A stretch of DNA of 64,000 bases from an uncultured Collinsella sp. (GTDB lineage Bacteria; Actinomycetota; Coriobacteriia; Coriobacteriales; Coriobacteriaceae): the NCBI GenBank assembly GCA_900540875.1, contig UQHT01000002.1, positions 1-64,000 of the forward strand. The letters are read 5' to 3'. Positions 15,154-24,485 of the stretch are shown here, in pieces. Position 1 is the stretch's first letter. Every line of letters begins with the position of its first letter. Under the pieces are notes generated by a model. It did not search any database. It was not told where the DNA came from and was given only the letters and a program-made list of their open reading frames with translations. The translations under genes were made by a program, and so were the position numbers.

Positions 15154-16824
15154 CTAGTGTCGGAGTCCCAGCAGGCCGCGGCCGCGATGACGGGCGTCGG
15201 CGTGCACCTGAGCGTGCGGACCGGCGGCCTTCACGGACTCGGGCAGGTGCGAGTACTTCTTCTCGAAGTTCTCCTCGAACATCACGGCCAAGTTGTGCGC
15301 CGCCTCGTCGTAGCGCGCGGTGCTCTGCCAGTACTGGCGCGGCACCAGGATGCCGTCGGGCACGCCGTGGCACGTGGTGGGAATGTCGACGTTAAAGATA
15401 TCGTCATGCACGAATTCGCTGTCCTCGATGGTACCGTCGAGGGCGCGGGCCACCAGGGCGCGCGTGTAGGCAAGCTCGATGCGATGGCCCACGCCGTAGC
15501 CGCCGCCAATCCAGCCGGTGTTGACCAGGTACACACGCGTGCGGCCGTCGGCGATGCGCTCACCGAGCATCTTGGCATAGACCATGGGGTCGAGCGGCAT
15601 AAACGGCTCGCCAAACAGCGAAGAGAACGTGGGCGTGGGCTCGGTGACGCCGACCTCGGTGCCGGGGATCTTGGCCGTAAAGCCCGTCACGAAGTGGTAC
15701 ATGGCGGCATCGGCCGTCAGGCGTGAGATGGGCGGCAACACGCCAAAGGCGTCGCAGGTCAAAAACAGCACGACGCTCGGAGTGGTGCCCATGCCCTTGG
15801 TCCACGCGTTGGGAATGTGCTCCACAGGGTAGGCCACGCGCGTGTTGTGCGTGACCGAGACGTCATCGTAGTTGGGCTTGCGGCTCTCGTCGAGCACCAC
15901 GTTTTCGCAGATCGCGCCAAAGCGGACGGCGTTGAAGATCTCAGGCTCGTGGAACGCGTCCAGGCCCTCGCATTTGGCGTAGCAGCCACCCTCGATGTTG
16001 AAGATGCCCATGTCGGACCAACCGTGCTCGTCGTCGCCGATCAGTAGGCGCGTGGGGTTGGCCGAAAGCGTGGTCTTGCCGGTGCCGGACAGGCCAAAGA
16101 ACACGGCGGTCTCGTGCGTGACGGGATCCATGCTGGCCGAGCAGTGCATGGGCAGCACGTCGTCCTCGACGGGCAGCAGGTAGTTCATGACGCTAAAGAT
16201 CGACTTTTTGATCTCACCGGAGTAGCCGGTGCCGGCGACCAGAATCACGCGTTCCTGGAAGTTGATGACCACGGCGGCGCTGGAGTTGAGCCCCTTAATG
16301 GTGGGATCGCACTGGTAGCCGGGAGCGGCGAGCACACAGAAGTCGGGCTCACCGGTGCGTGCGATTTCGCGGGCGAGCGGGCGGGCGAGCATCTGCTTAA
16401 TAAAGAGTGCCTGACTGGCACGCTCGCAGGCAACGAGCAGTCGACGCGTGTGGTTGCGGTCGGCGCCTGCCATGCCGCGGGTGACGAACACGTCGCGCTC
16501 GTTGAGGTAGTCGACAACGCCGGCCTTGATGGCCTCGTAGCTCTCGACAGACAGAGGGCGGTTGACGGCGCCCCAGGCGATCTTGTCGTGCACGTCGGGC
16601 GTGTCGGCGATAAAACGGTCGTTGGGCGAGCGGCCAGTGCGCTCTCCCGTCTCGATCACCAGTGCGCCGTTGGAGGCCATGCGGCCTTCGTTGCGGCGGA
16701 TGGCGTGCTCGACGAGCTCCGCGGCGGGTAGATCGACCAGCAGGCGGGGCTGATTCTCGGCGGGATCTTCGACCAGCGTAATACCAAAGTTGGACAAAAC
16801 ATCTGCAGGGGTAACACCAGGCAT
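15154..16824 (-). CDS. pckA: Phosphoenolpyruvate carboxykinase, ATP-dependent (PckA)
   Basis: 556 aa. It interconverts oxaloacetate and PEP with ATP/ADP; in gut anaerobes it can also fix CO2 and make ATP. The P-loop is GLSGTGKTTLSANP and the kinase-2 region is IGDDEHGWSDMGIFNIEGGCYAKC, both diagnostic of the ATP form. ERTGRSPNDRFI is the substrate-binding segment. The start MPGVTPADVL follows AAAGGAGGCCCC, a near-perfect ribosome site. The last 20 residues (HAQVHADARHRGRG) are unusually His/Arg-rich. Confidence 0.95.
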   Translation of the reverse strand: MPGVTPADVLSNFGITLVEDPAENQPRLLVDLPAAELVEHAIRRNEGRMASNGALVIETGERTGRSPNDRFIADTPDVHDKIAWGAVNRPLSVESYEAIKAGVVDYLNERDVFVTRGMAGADRNHTRRLLVACERASQALFIKQMLARPLAREIARTGEPDFCVLAAPGYQCDPTIKGLNSSAAVVINFQERVILVAGTGYSGEIKKSIFSVMNYLLPVEDDVLPMHCSASMDPVTHETAVFFGLSGTGKTTLSANPTRLLIGDDEHGWSDMGIFNIEGGCYAKCEGLDAFHEPEIFNAVRFGAICENVVLDESRKPNYDDVSVTHNTRVAYPVEHIPNAWTKGMGTTPSVVLFLTCDAFGVLPPISRLTADAAMYHFVTGFTAKIPGTEVGVTEPTPTFSSLFGEPFMPLDPMVYAKMLGERIADGRTRVYLVNTGWIGGGYGVGHRIELAYTRALVARALDGTIEDSEFVHDDIFNVDIPTTCHGVPDGILVPRQYWQSTARYDEAAHNLAVMFEENFEKKYSHLPESVKAAGPHAQVHADARHRGRGLLGLRH

Positions 16825-16964
16825 GGGGCCTCCTTTAAAAACGCGACACGTGGACGCGACGCGCACTTTACTCACGTAAAGCCCGTTGTACCCGATATGC
16901 AAAAACGTTTTTGCGGCAACGGCGAAGCGCCCGCCCAACGGTCAAAAATCGCACGCAAGCGGCC

Positions 16965-17100
16965 TAGTCATTGGGGGCGTTTTTAAACGACTAATCGTTG
17001 GGGACACTCTTGAACAGGCAACAACCAAGGAGTGTCCCCGGATGCCGGCACTTAGGGACGTTCCCAAAGTGCCGGCACATGAGGAACGTCCCCAAATGCC
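16965..17100. repeat. R2 repeat cluster, locus 2
   Basis: TAGTCATTGGGGGCGTTTTT, then GGGGACACTC...GAGTGTCCCC as an inverted pair, then three TGCCGGCA units separated by GGGACGTTCCC-type segments. The first part recurs at 48369-48395. It fills most of the 380-nt pckA-flippase gap; the flippase promoter (TATACT near 17170) lies after it. Confidence 0.75.
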
Positions 17101-17203
17101 GTCTACTGAATGGCGCCGCCGAAATTATCGAACAACCTGTTCAAAAACACGACCGAACACCGTCGCGTCTATACTAGAGTGCAGCAATAGAAAGGACTCC
17201 GCT

Positions 17204-18787
17204 TTGAGCATCACGCCCCTCGATAGCATTCGCCGCGCCATCGCCCGCCGCAATGGCGTCGCCGACCCCGCCGTAGCGGGCAGCGGCACCGCAAGGGCCC
17301 AGGGCGGACGCATCGAGAACGGCCTGTTCCCCGCATCGCACACCGCCGAGGAGCTCGCACGAATCCAAGAGCTAAGCCAGCGTAACGCCGGCGGTCCCGA
17401 CAGCAGCCAGGCCACACGCCGTCGCCGGCGCGAACGCGATCGGGAGCCCGGCCCCGTCCGCCGCATGGTCAACGCTTGGTGGAACCGCCTGCTCGGAGCC
17501 GTCTACGGCGGCGGCTTCTCCACACAAGAAGCCGAGTACGAAGATCACGCCACCCGTCGCGACTACCTTTGGAATACCCTGGGCACCGCCGTGTGGGGCA
17601 TGGCGTTTCCGTTGCTCACCATCGTGTCCACACAGCTCGTGGGCGCCGAGGAGGCTGGCAAATTCTCCATCGCCTTTGTCACCGGCACGCTCATCATGAT
17701 CGCGTGCAACTACGGCGTGCGCAATTTCCAGGTCTCGGATATCGACGAAAAAACCTCTTTCGCCTCCTACCAGCTCAACCGCTGGCTCTGCGGAGCGCTC
17801 GCGCTGGCATGCGGCCTGGTATACAGCAGCGCCCGCGGCTACGATGCGCAGATGGCCACGATCGGCCTGGGCGTCTACCTGTATAAGGTGATCGACGGCG
17901 TGGCGGACGTGTACGAGGGCCGACTGCAGCAGGCCGATAAACTCTACCTGGCCGGCATGAGCCAAACGCTACGCTCCGTCGGCGTCATCGTGGTCTTTAG
18001 CGTGGCGCTGTTCCTTACGCGCAGCATGCCCATCGCGGCCATGGCCATGGGTGTCACCGCCATCGCTTCGCTCGTGCTGTTCACCGCGCCGCTCGCCCTG
18101 CTCGAGACCGAAAAATCGCGCCGCGTGAGCCTGCGCGAGGTCGGCCACCTGTTTGTCCAGTGCGCCCCGCTTTTTGGCGCGCTGTTCCTGTTCAACCTTA
18201 TCGAGAGCATGCCCAAGTTCGTGATGGAAGGCACGCTGGCCTACAAGTATCAGCTGTACTTTAATGCCCTGTTCTTTCCGGCGCAGGCTATTTTGTTGAG
18301 CATTGGATTTATCTATAAACCGCAGCTCCTGCGTTTGTCGAGCATTTGGGCTAATCCTCGCAAGCGTCGTCGCTTTGACCTGATTATTGTTGCCGTTATG
18401 GCACTGATCGTGGTCATCACCAGCGTGTGCGCCGCATTTATGGCAGGTCCCGGTATTCCCCTCATGAGCTTCATGTACGGCCTCAATTTTGAGCGCTACC
18501 GCACGCTGGCACTGCTGATGGTTGTCGCCGGCGGCGTCACCGCGGCCATCGACTTTCTCTACGCCATCATCACGGTGCTGCGCCATGCCGGCGACGTCAC
18601 CAAAATCTACCTGATCTGCTTCGCCGTAAGCGTAGTGCTGCCGGTGATCCTGATCAACCTGCTGGGTCTGATGGGCGCCGTGGTGAGCTACCTAGCCATC
18701 ATGGCCCTACTCCTGGTGCTGCTGATAATCGAGTACGCCCACATCCGCCAGCGCATCGAGCGCGACCGCAACCCCTACGGCGCCTAA
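17204..18787 (+). CDS. Polysaccharide flippase-like membrane protein
   Basis: 527 aa. Residues 1-95 are polar and Arg-rich with RRRRRERDREPGPVRR, a cytoplasmic extension. About 12 transmembrane segments follow from YLWNTLGTAVWGMAFPLLTI onward, the pattern of the MOP superfamily (Wzx/MATE-like) that flips lipid-linked sugars. Family-level assignment only. The start is TTG, chosen because AAAGGA lies 9 nt upstream and TATACT (17169-17174) gives a -10 box. It could act with the WecA/TagO-type enzyme encoded at 9.4 kb; that is inference. Confidence 0.75.
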   Translation: MSITPLDSIRRAIARRNGVADPAVAGSGTARAQGGRIENGLFPASHTAEELARIQELSQRNAGGPDSSQATRRRRRERDREPGPVRRMVNAWWNRLLGAVYGGGFSTQEAEYEDHATRRDYLWNTLGTAVWGMAFPLLTIVSTQLVGAEEAGKFSIAFVTGTLIMIACNYGVRNFQVSDIDEKTSFASYQLNRWLCGALALACGLVYSSARGYDAQMATIGLGVYLYKVIDGVADVYEGRLQQADKLYLAGMSQTLRSVGVIVVFSVALFLTRSMPIAAMAMGVTAIASLVLFTAPLALLETEKSRRVSLREVGHLFVQCAPLFGALFLFNLIESMPKFVMEGTLAYKYQLYFNALFFPAQAILLSIGFIYKPQLLRLSSIWANPRKRRRFDLIIVAVMALIVVITSVCAAFMAGPGIPLMSFMYGLNFERYRTLALLMVVAGGVTAAIDFLYAIITVLRHAGDVTKIYLICFAVSVVLPVILINLLGLMGAVVSYLAIMALLLVLLIIEYAHIRQRIERDRNPYGA

Positions 18788-18867
18788 TTAGCTGCCCCGG
18801 TCACCGGAATTTGCGATGGAATCGCCCCGGCTGGAGCCTCGTTGAAGACAATATGCATCACGTAAAA

Positions 18868-18990
18868 CTAAGTGAGTAGATTTTTACCGAATCCCTGACC
18901 ACACCGACAGAGCACAAGTCTGTGACCTGCGGTTTTATTGAGGCAAATATGTTGGGTGCTCGGCATTTCCAAAAAAGTCTACTCACTTAG
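18868..18990. mobile_element. 123-bp MITE-like element
   Basis: Terminal inverted repeats CTAAGTGAGTAGA (18868-18880) and TCTACTCACTTAG (18978-18990) are perfect over 13 bp. The interior has no ORF. No transposase is in the window and no clear target duplication was seen. Confidence 0.55.
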
Positions 18991-19004
18991 CCAGCGGGCA
19001 GCCA

Positions 19005-19084
19005 AATGATTATTTAATCCCCGTCCCAGAGAAATCAATTAGCGGGCAGAAGGGCAAAAGTAGTCAAAAAAGCTCCGTCCCAAA
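19005..19084. repeat. R7 repeat, copy 2 of 2
   Basis: Inverted relative to 7861-7944; shares TTTAATCCCCGTCCCAGA and AGTAGTCAAAAAAGC. It ends 21 nt before the phosphatase stop codon. Confidence 0.65.
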
Positions 19085-19104
19085 TTAGCTACCCTTTGCA
19101 CCGA

Positions 19105-19944
19105 TTATTCGCCTGGGTTGATATTCGCGTAGAACTCCGCGCCATCATCCAGGCGCAGGATCCCGACGCGGCCGAACTCGGAGCCGGTGGCGGCGGCGCA
19201 GTCGATATCGATACGATCGGGCACGCCGGCGGTATCCTCGCCACCCAGGCGCACAATCTGCCCGCGGCCCGACTCCTCATCAAGCCCCGCCAGGCCGCCA
19301 ACCTCGCAATAGCGCCCAAGCGACACCGTGGGCGTGTGGCCGCTCACCACGACCGGACCCTCGCCCTCGGCAGAAAGCAGTCCCGTCGGCGCATCCCAAT
19401 AGCCGTGACGAATCCACAGCAGGTCATCGGACGACTGCACCGCGAGCATCTGCTGCAGCAGCTCGCGATCGGCACCCACCGCTCCGACGCCATCGGCACA
19501 ATCGACGCCATGCTCAAGCAAAAACGCGCGCGCCGCCTTCATCTCGATTCCAGCATGTACCAGCAGATACGGGCGCTCCTCGGTCTCGGCCACCGCGTAG
19601 AGCGGCAGCGCGGCCATCCATCGCACGAGCTCCTCGTATGCGTCAAATTCCATGTCGTTGAGCTGCTCGCGCGTCGTCCAGCCACCGTTGATATCCCAGG
19701 TCTCGGCATCGAGCGGATCCTGGCCAATGATGGCATCGAGCATGATCTGCTCGTGATTACCCTTGAGCACGCGGGCGTTGGGCAGCGAGCGCACGAGCTT
19801 AATAACGCCGACCGGATCGGGCCCGCGATCGATCATGTCGCCCAACACGTACAGCGTGTCGTCGGACGTCAACGAAATCTTGGACAGGGCCTCGTCAAGC
19901 GCACGCACGTGCCCGTGAGCATCAGATGTCACATAGATCGCCAT
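19105..19944 (-). CDS. Metallophosphoesterase, serine/threonine phosphatase type
   Basis: 279 aa. Metal-binding motifs of the PPP/diadenosine-tetraphosphatase group appear in order: SDAHGHVRAL (D-x-H), VLGDMIDRGPDP (GDxxDRG), LKGNHEQIM (GNHE), LVHAGIE and VVSGHTPT. Substrates in this group are phosphoproteins or ApppA-type nucleotides; which one applies is unknown. The first metal motif is DAH, with Ala at the variable middle position. The ATG at 19944 gives a full N-terminus. It is divergent from the antiporter gene. Confidence 0.85.
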   Translation of the reverse strand: MAIYVTSDAHGHVRALDEALSKISLTSDDTLYVLGDMIDRGPDPVGVIKLVRSLPNARVLKGNHEQIMLDAIIGQDPLDAETWDINGGWTTREQLNDMEFDAYEELVRWMAALPLYAVAETEERPYLLVHAGIEMKAARAFLLEHGVDCADGVGAVGADRELLQQMLAVQSSDDLLWIRHGYWDAPTGLLSAEGEGPVVVSGHTPTVSLGRYCEVGGLAGLDEESGRGQIVRLGGEDTAGVPDRIDIDCAAATGSEFGRVGILRLDDGAEFYANINPGE

Positions 19945-20068
19945 GGTACGCCTCTCCTTGCATTGCGGCCAAAGCCCGGTGCCGCAACTAAAACTTCAAG
20001 TTGAACTTAAACGTTACCCATTGTACTCCGTTGCAATAAAGCTGGAAAGGGTTTCCGAGCAGAGGCAA

Positions 20069-20083
20069 AGACGGCAGCCGTCT
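20069..20083. promoter_or_regulatory. Palindrome AGACGGC-A-GCCGTCT
   Basis: Perfect 7-bp arms in the divergent space between the phosphatase and antiporter genes. Possible operator; no known consensus matched. Confidence 0.3.
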
Positions 20084-20197
20084 ATGACGATATCGCGCAC
20101 GCCCGCAATCCAACCCCATAAACCCACCATCTTTGGGTACAAATAACCGCAGACAACTAACCGTGCCACGCCAACCACCCAGGAGCGGACACCATCC

Positions 20198-21799
20198 ATG
20201 AACCAGATCCTTCTTTTTATCGGCCTCGTCATCATTTTGTGCCTGACCATCAAACCCGTCGGCAAAAAGCTCCCCTTCCCCACCCTGCTTATCTTTATCG
20301 CGCTCGGCATGCTGCTGGGCGTCAACGGCCCGGCGCATATCGACTTTAGCGACTACGCACTCACCGAAACCGTCTGCAGCACGGCGCTATTGTTCATCAT
20401 GTTCTACGGCGGCTTTAACACCAACATAGACCGCGCCAAGCCCGTCGCCGCGCCGGCGGTGCTGCTGAGCACGCTCGGCGTCGTCATCACCGCAGGCATC
20501 ACCGGCGTGTTCGCCCACTTTGTGCTGGGCTTCGACTGGATCGGCGGCCTGCTGCTGGGATCGGTCGTGGCGTCCACCGACGCGGCCAGCGTCTTTAGCG
20601 TTCTGCGCGAGCACAGCCTTTCGCTGAGGGGCGGCACCGACTCGCTGCTCGAGGTCGAATCGGGCTCCAACGACCCCGTCGCCTACATGCTCACCGCCGT
20701 GCTCGCGACCCTCGCGGCGGGCGGCAATATCGACATTCCCGTGCTGCTGACCAAGCAGATCATCCTAGGCGTGGGGTTGGGCCTTGCCATCGGCTGGACA
20801 TCCAGCCGTCTGATTGAGCGCGCACACGCAACGGCCGAAGGCGCGCAGACCATCTTCTTGTTCGCCGTGGCCATCGTCGCCTACGCGCTGCCGAGCTACC
20901 TGGGTGGCAACGGCTTTTTGGCCGTGTACCTGGCCGGCATTGTGCTGGGCGCAAGCGACATCACCGGTAAGGTCGAGATGGCGCACTTCTTCGACACCCT
21001 CACCGAGATGGCAGAGATGACCATCTTCTTCTTGCTCGGCCTGCTCGTAACGCCCGCACGCCTGCCGCAGATGCTGCTGCCGGGCCTGGCGCTCATGGCG
21101 TTCATGCTCTTCGTGAGCCGCCCCATCGCCGTCGGCGTGCTCCTAGCGCCCTTTAAGACGAATCCCAGCCAGGTCGCGCTCGTAAGCTGGGCGGGCCTGC
21201 GCGGAGCAGCTTCGGTCGTCTTTAGTCTCTTTGCCGTGGTGGCCGGCGTTCCCGGCGGACACGACCTATTTGACCTGGTGTTTGTGATTGCCGTATCGAG
21301 CATTGTGGTGCAGGGTTCGCTACTGCCGGCGGTGGCGAAGAAACTCGATATGATCGATGCGGCCGGCGACGTGCGCCGCACCTTTAACGACTACCGCGAC
21401 GAGGACGGCATGTCGTTTGTAAAGCTCAAGGTGGGCGCTGGCCATCCGTTTGCCGGGCGCTCGCTCGCCGATATTGGCAGCGCGACGGACATGCTCGTGG
21501 TCTTGGTGCTGCGCGACGGGGCGCACCCGGTACTGCCCAACGGCGATACCGTCATCGAGGAAGGCGACCTTCTGGTGATGGCAGCCCCAACGTTCGAAGA
21601 GCGTGCCGAGGTTACGCTGCGCGAGGTCACCGTGACGCCCCACGGTCGCCTGGGCGGTCAGCGCCTGCGCGACGTGCCGCAGGGCAAGCACCCGTTTATC
21701 GTGGTGATGCTCAAGCGCGAAGGCCAAACGATCATCCCCGACGGCGACACCCTCATATACGCCGGCGACGAAGCCGTCATCGCCACGCTGGCATCGTAG
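20198..21799 (+). CDS. K+/H+ (CPA1, NhaP2/CvrA-type) antiporter with RCK_C domains
   Basis: 533 aa. About 12 transmembrane helices to residue 390, including the CPA transport motif region VVASTDAASVFSVLR and ESGSNDPVAYML. Residues about 400-533 form two RCK_C/TrkA-C-like modules (VKLKVGAGHPFAGRSLADIG; HPFIVVMLKREGQTIIPDGD). This arrangement is that of CvrA-type K+/H+ antiporters; RCK_C often binds nucleotides such as c-di-AMP or senses the ions. AGGAG sits 13 nt from the ATG, slightly far. A palindrome lies in the 5' region. Confidence 0.85.
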   Translation: MNQILLFIGLVIILCLTIKPVGKKLPFPTLLIFIALGMLLGVNGPAHIDFSDYALTETVCSTALLFIMFYGGFNTNIDRAKPVAAPAVLLSTLGVVITAGITGVFAHFVLGFDWIGGLLLGSVVASTDAASVFSVLREHSLSLRGGTDSLLEVESGSNDPVAYMLTAVLATLAAGGNIDIPVLLTKQIILGVGLGLAIGWTSSRLIERAHATAEGAQTIFLFAVAIVAYALPSYLGGNGFLAVYLAGIVLGASDITGKVEMAHFFDTLTEMAEMTIFFLLGLLVTPARLPQMLLPGLALMAFMLFVSRPIAVGVLLAPFKTNPSQVALVSWAGLRGAASVVFSLFAVVAGVPGGHDLFDLVFVIAVSSIVVQGSLLPAVAKKLDMIDAAGDVRRTFNDYRDEDGMSFVKLKVGAGHPFAGRSLADIGSATDMLVVLVLRDGAHPVLPNGDTVIEEGDLLVMAAPTFEERAEVTLREVTVTPHGRLGGQRLRDVPQGKHPFIVVMLKREGQTIIPDGDTLIYAGDEAVIATLAS

Positions 21800-21811
21800 C
21801 CATCCCCACCC

Positions 21812-21884
21812 ATAAGTTGCGGTGAAATAGGGATTGAATAGGCCTCTGAACAGCCATTTCAGTCCCTATTTCACCGCAACTTAT
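21812..21884. repeat. R5 palindromic repeat, copy 1 of 4
   Basis: Perfect 22-bp arms beginning ATAAGTTGCGGTGAAATAGG separated by 29 nt. It starts 12 nt after the antiporter stop codon. Related copies: 51996-52061, 55541-55597, 61813-61879. Confidence 0.85.
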
Positions 21885-21914
21885 TAAGGGGATGGGGTTG
21901 AAGCTCAATCGCGG

Positions 21915-22136
21915 CTACCAGTCCTCATCCGTGTCACAGCCGTCGCCCTCATCGTCGACGGCAAAGTCGCGGAGGTCGAGGCCTTCGCGTTCGGCTCGGG
22001 CTAGGAGCTCTTGGGGCGACTCGTCCTCGATATCCATCACGTCGAGCATGGCAGCGGGAAAGCCCACGCCAGCCGCGCTCCCCGCGTAGTCGAGCAAGCC
22101 CTCGCGCAGCTGGTCTACATCAACTTCAATCTTCAC
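21915..22136 (-). CDS. Small acidic protein, unknown function
   Basis: 73 aa, strongly acidic with a Asp/Glu-rich end (DDEGDGCDTDEDW). The start is GTG (MKIEVDVDQL), supported by AGGAGG 7 nt upstream; longer frames have no ribosome site. No domain recognised. The predicted amphipathic helix ESPQELLARAEREGLDL suggests a folded core. It is divergent from the MazG-like gene 115 bp away. Confidence 0.6.
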   Translation of the reverse strand: MKIEVDVDQLREGLLDYAGSAAGVGFPAAMLDVMDIEDESPQELLARAEREGLDLRDFAVDDEGDGCDTDEDW

Positions 22137-22251
22137 GGTGAATCCTCCTACCGGGCAATCGCGACCGGACAAACCGCACGTCCCAACTGATGTGCAATAA
22201 ACTCCAGATACGGCCATAATAAAATAATGAACATCAGGGAGGTTACGGACA

Positions 22252-22608
22252 ATGGACAAGCTCACTGCCATGACGGAACAAGTCAGAGATTTTTGTGATG
22301 CGCGCGATTGGCGCAAATATCACACTCCAAAGGAACTTGCCATCGGCATAGCGACAGAGTCCTCCGAACTCCTTCAGCTTTTCCGCTTTATGAGCGACGA
22401 GCACATTGCAGAAATGTTCGATAACCCTGATCAGCGCCAAGCCATCGAAGACGAAGTCGCTGACACGCTCCTCTTTCTCCTGCGTTTCGCCGATCTAAAC
22501 GGAATCGACCTCCCAAAGGCGCTCTCGTCCAAACTCAAACGCAACGGCGAGCGCTATCCCGTCGACACCAGCTCCAGCGAATACAGAAAGGCGGACCACC
22601 ATGAGTAA
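22252..22608 (+). CDS. MazG-like nucleotide pyrophosphohydrolase (DCTPP1/RS21-C6 type)
   Basis: 118 aa, one all-alpha NTP-PPase domain. Metal-binding acids lie in GIATESSELLQLFRF (ExxxE-type) and EDEVADTLLFLLRFAD (ExxD), the family signature; KYHTPKELAIGIATE matches the dCTP-pyrophosphatase subgroup. Such enzymes hydrolyse dNTPs to dNMP and PPi. Its end overlaps the next gene by 8 bp (ATGAGTAA), so the two are translationally coupled. Its codons are less GC-rich than neighbouring housekeeping genes, suggesting acquisition. Confidence 0.82.
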   Translation: MDKLTAMTEQVRDFCDARDWRKYHTPKELAIGIATESSELLQLFRFMSDEHIAEMFDNPDQRQAIEDEVADTLLFLLRFADLNGIDLPKALSSKLKRNGERYPVDTSSSEYRKADHHE

Positions 22609-24343
22609 CGAGTTCGCCCTTCGGCAATACACGCTTCCCCTGCCCCAGCCCTTCGAGACAAGCGAATCGCTGCAAGACTTTGGCACACCAAATCCAGGGT
22701 CGCACCACGACGAAAGCTGGCCTGTTCTCTACATCCTGACCAACAGCAAAAACAAAACGGCGTACATCGGTCAAACGACCAATTATCGACGCCGCATGAA
22801 GCAACACGCCGCAAACGTGGACAAAGACTTCGACCGGACCCTTCTGATTGACAATCCGACCTTCAATCAGTCAGCAACATTTGAGTTTGAGAATCGACTT
22901 ATCGAGCTGTTCTGCGCTGACGAAAAATACCAGGTAACCAACGCCAACAATGGCTATGCCCAGTTCGATTATTTTGAGCGACCTCAGTATCGCCAGAAGT
23001 TCAGAGACCTCTGGACAAAGCTTCGCGAAGAGAACTATGCGATCCACCCCATCGAAGAGCTCGAGAATACCGACCTGTTCAAATTCTCGCCCTTCAAAAC
23101 GCTCACGCCCGATCAATACGAAACGATTGAGGCGATTTACAGGCGGCTCGAGCAAGAGCATGAAGACATTAAACACGGCGGTCCCAAGAAAGAGCGCGTA
23201 ACCGTCGTGAACGGCGCGCCGGGAACAGGCAAAACAATCCTCGCCATCAGTCTCATGTTCAAAATCAAAAATGAGCCGAACCTTTCCGGTCTGCGGGTCG
23301 GCTTCGTGACGCCCATGGAGTCTCTGAGCAAGACGCTCAAAAAACTCACGCACTTCCTCCCCGGGTTAAAGCCCGGCGATATCCTGAGCCCCAACGACGT
23401 CACAAAAAACGATCGGTATGACGTCTTGCTTGTCGACGAGGCGCACCGACTGGGAAACTACTTATCCGCCGGCGCCGGCATCGGAGCTTTCTACAACACA
23501 TGTGAACGACTCAGCTTGCCGCGCACGAGCAGCCAGGTGGATTGGATTTTCAAATGCTGCGACAAGGCGTACCTGTTCTTTGACCCCAAACAGCAAGTCC
23601 GCGCATCGGGACTCAACCGAGATGGCCTTGAGCAGCGACTCAACCAACTCGAAGAAGCCGGCATCGAGACCGAAGAATTCAACTTGAGTACCCAAATGCG
23701 CGTGCGTGGCGGCGATGAGTACCTCGATTTTGTCTACGACCTGCTTGATAACAAAGCGTACATGCATGCCGGCATGAAGTTCAAAGCACTCTTTTCATAG
23801 GAGCCTTACGATTCGCGAGCCGGGGATCCGGACAGCGATATCCCCAGATACCAGTTTGGAATCGTCGACCGATTTGAGGACTTCTGCTCTCTGCAGCAAA
23901 CCAAGGAAGAAGAAGTTGGTCTATCCCGCATGATGGCAGGCTTTGCGTGGAAGTGGGAAACGAAGAATAACAAAGATGCGTTCGATATCGTCATCGAGGG
24001 CATTCCCAAACGCTGGAACTCAACCCAGAAGGATTGGGTTAACTCCGCCAACGCCGTCAACGAAGTCGGATGCATTCATACGGTACAAGGCTACGACCTC
24101 AACTACGGATTCGTAATTCTGGGTCCCGACATTTACTACGATTCGAACAAAGATGCAGTCAACGTTAACAGGGCAAACTTCAAAGATGCCGTTGCCAAGA
24201 AAAAGGCAAGCGACGATGATCTGCAAAAGATCATCGTCAACGCCTACTACGTCCTCATGACGCGCGGCATGTTAGGAACGTATCTCTATGTGTGCGACCC
24301 CGCGCTCAAAGAGTACCTGTCACGGTATATCCCGGCGATATAG
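22601..24343 (+). pseudogene. GIY-YIG nuclease fused to DUF2075 helicase, interrupted by in-frame TAG
   Basis: The frame is open from 22601 to 24343 except for one amber codon at 23798-23800 (codon 400 of 581); both halves are in the same frame, so this is a substitution, not a frameshift. Residues about 44-130 are a GIY-YIG nuclease (LYILTNSKNKTAYIGQTTNY, Arg in RRRMKQH, Glu in FEFENRLIEL). Residues about 200-400 carry the helicase Walker A GAPGTGKT, Walker B LLVDEAHR and FDPKQQVRA. After the stop come MAGFAWKW, HTVQGYDLNYGFVI and NAYYVLMTRG, the motifs needed for ATP hydrolysis. Either nonfunctional, truncated nuclease-only, or read through. Coupled to the MazG-like gene. Confidence 0.75.
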
Positions 24344-24485
24344 ACCTTGCGACCGCCCTCCCCCATGTAACCATCCTGTAAATCATAGCGGCGCACTCGA
24401 GTTTTACCGTGATGCGGTCGCGCCTAGCGCTCCACTGTGCTAAAGTATCCCGAACGTTCAAACGACTACGAGGGGGAACTAGAAG

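Noticed and set aside
22601..24343. Frameshift in the GIY-YIG/DUF2075 gene
   Set aside because: Both halves lie in the same frame; the only interruption is one TAG codon.
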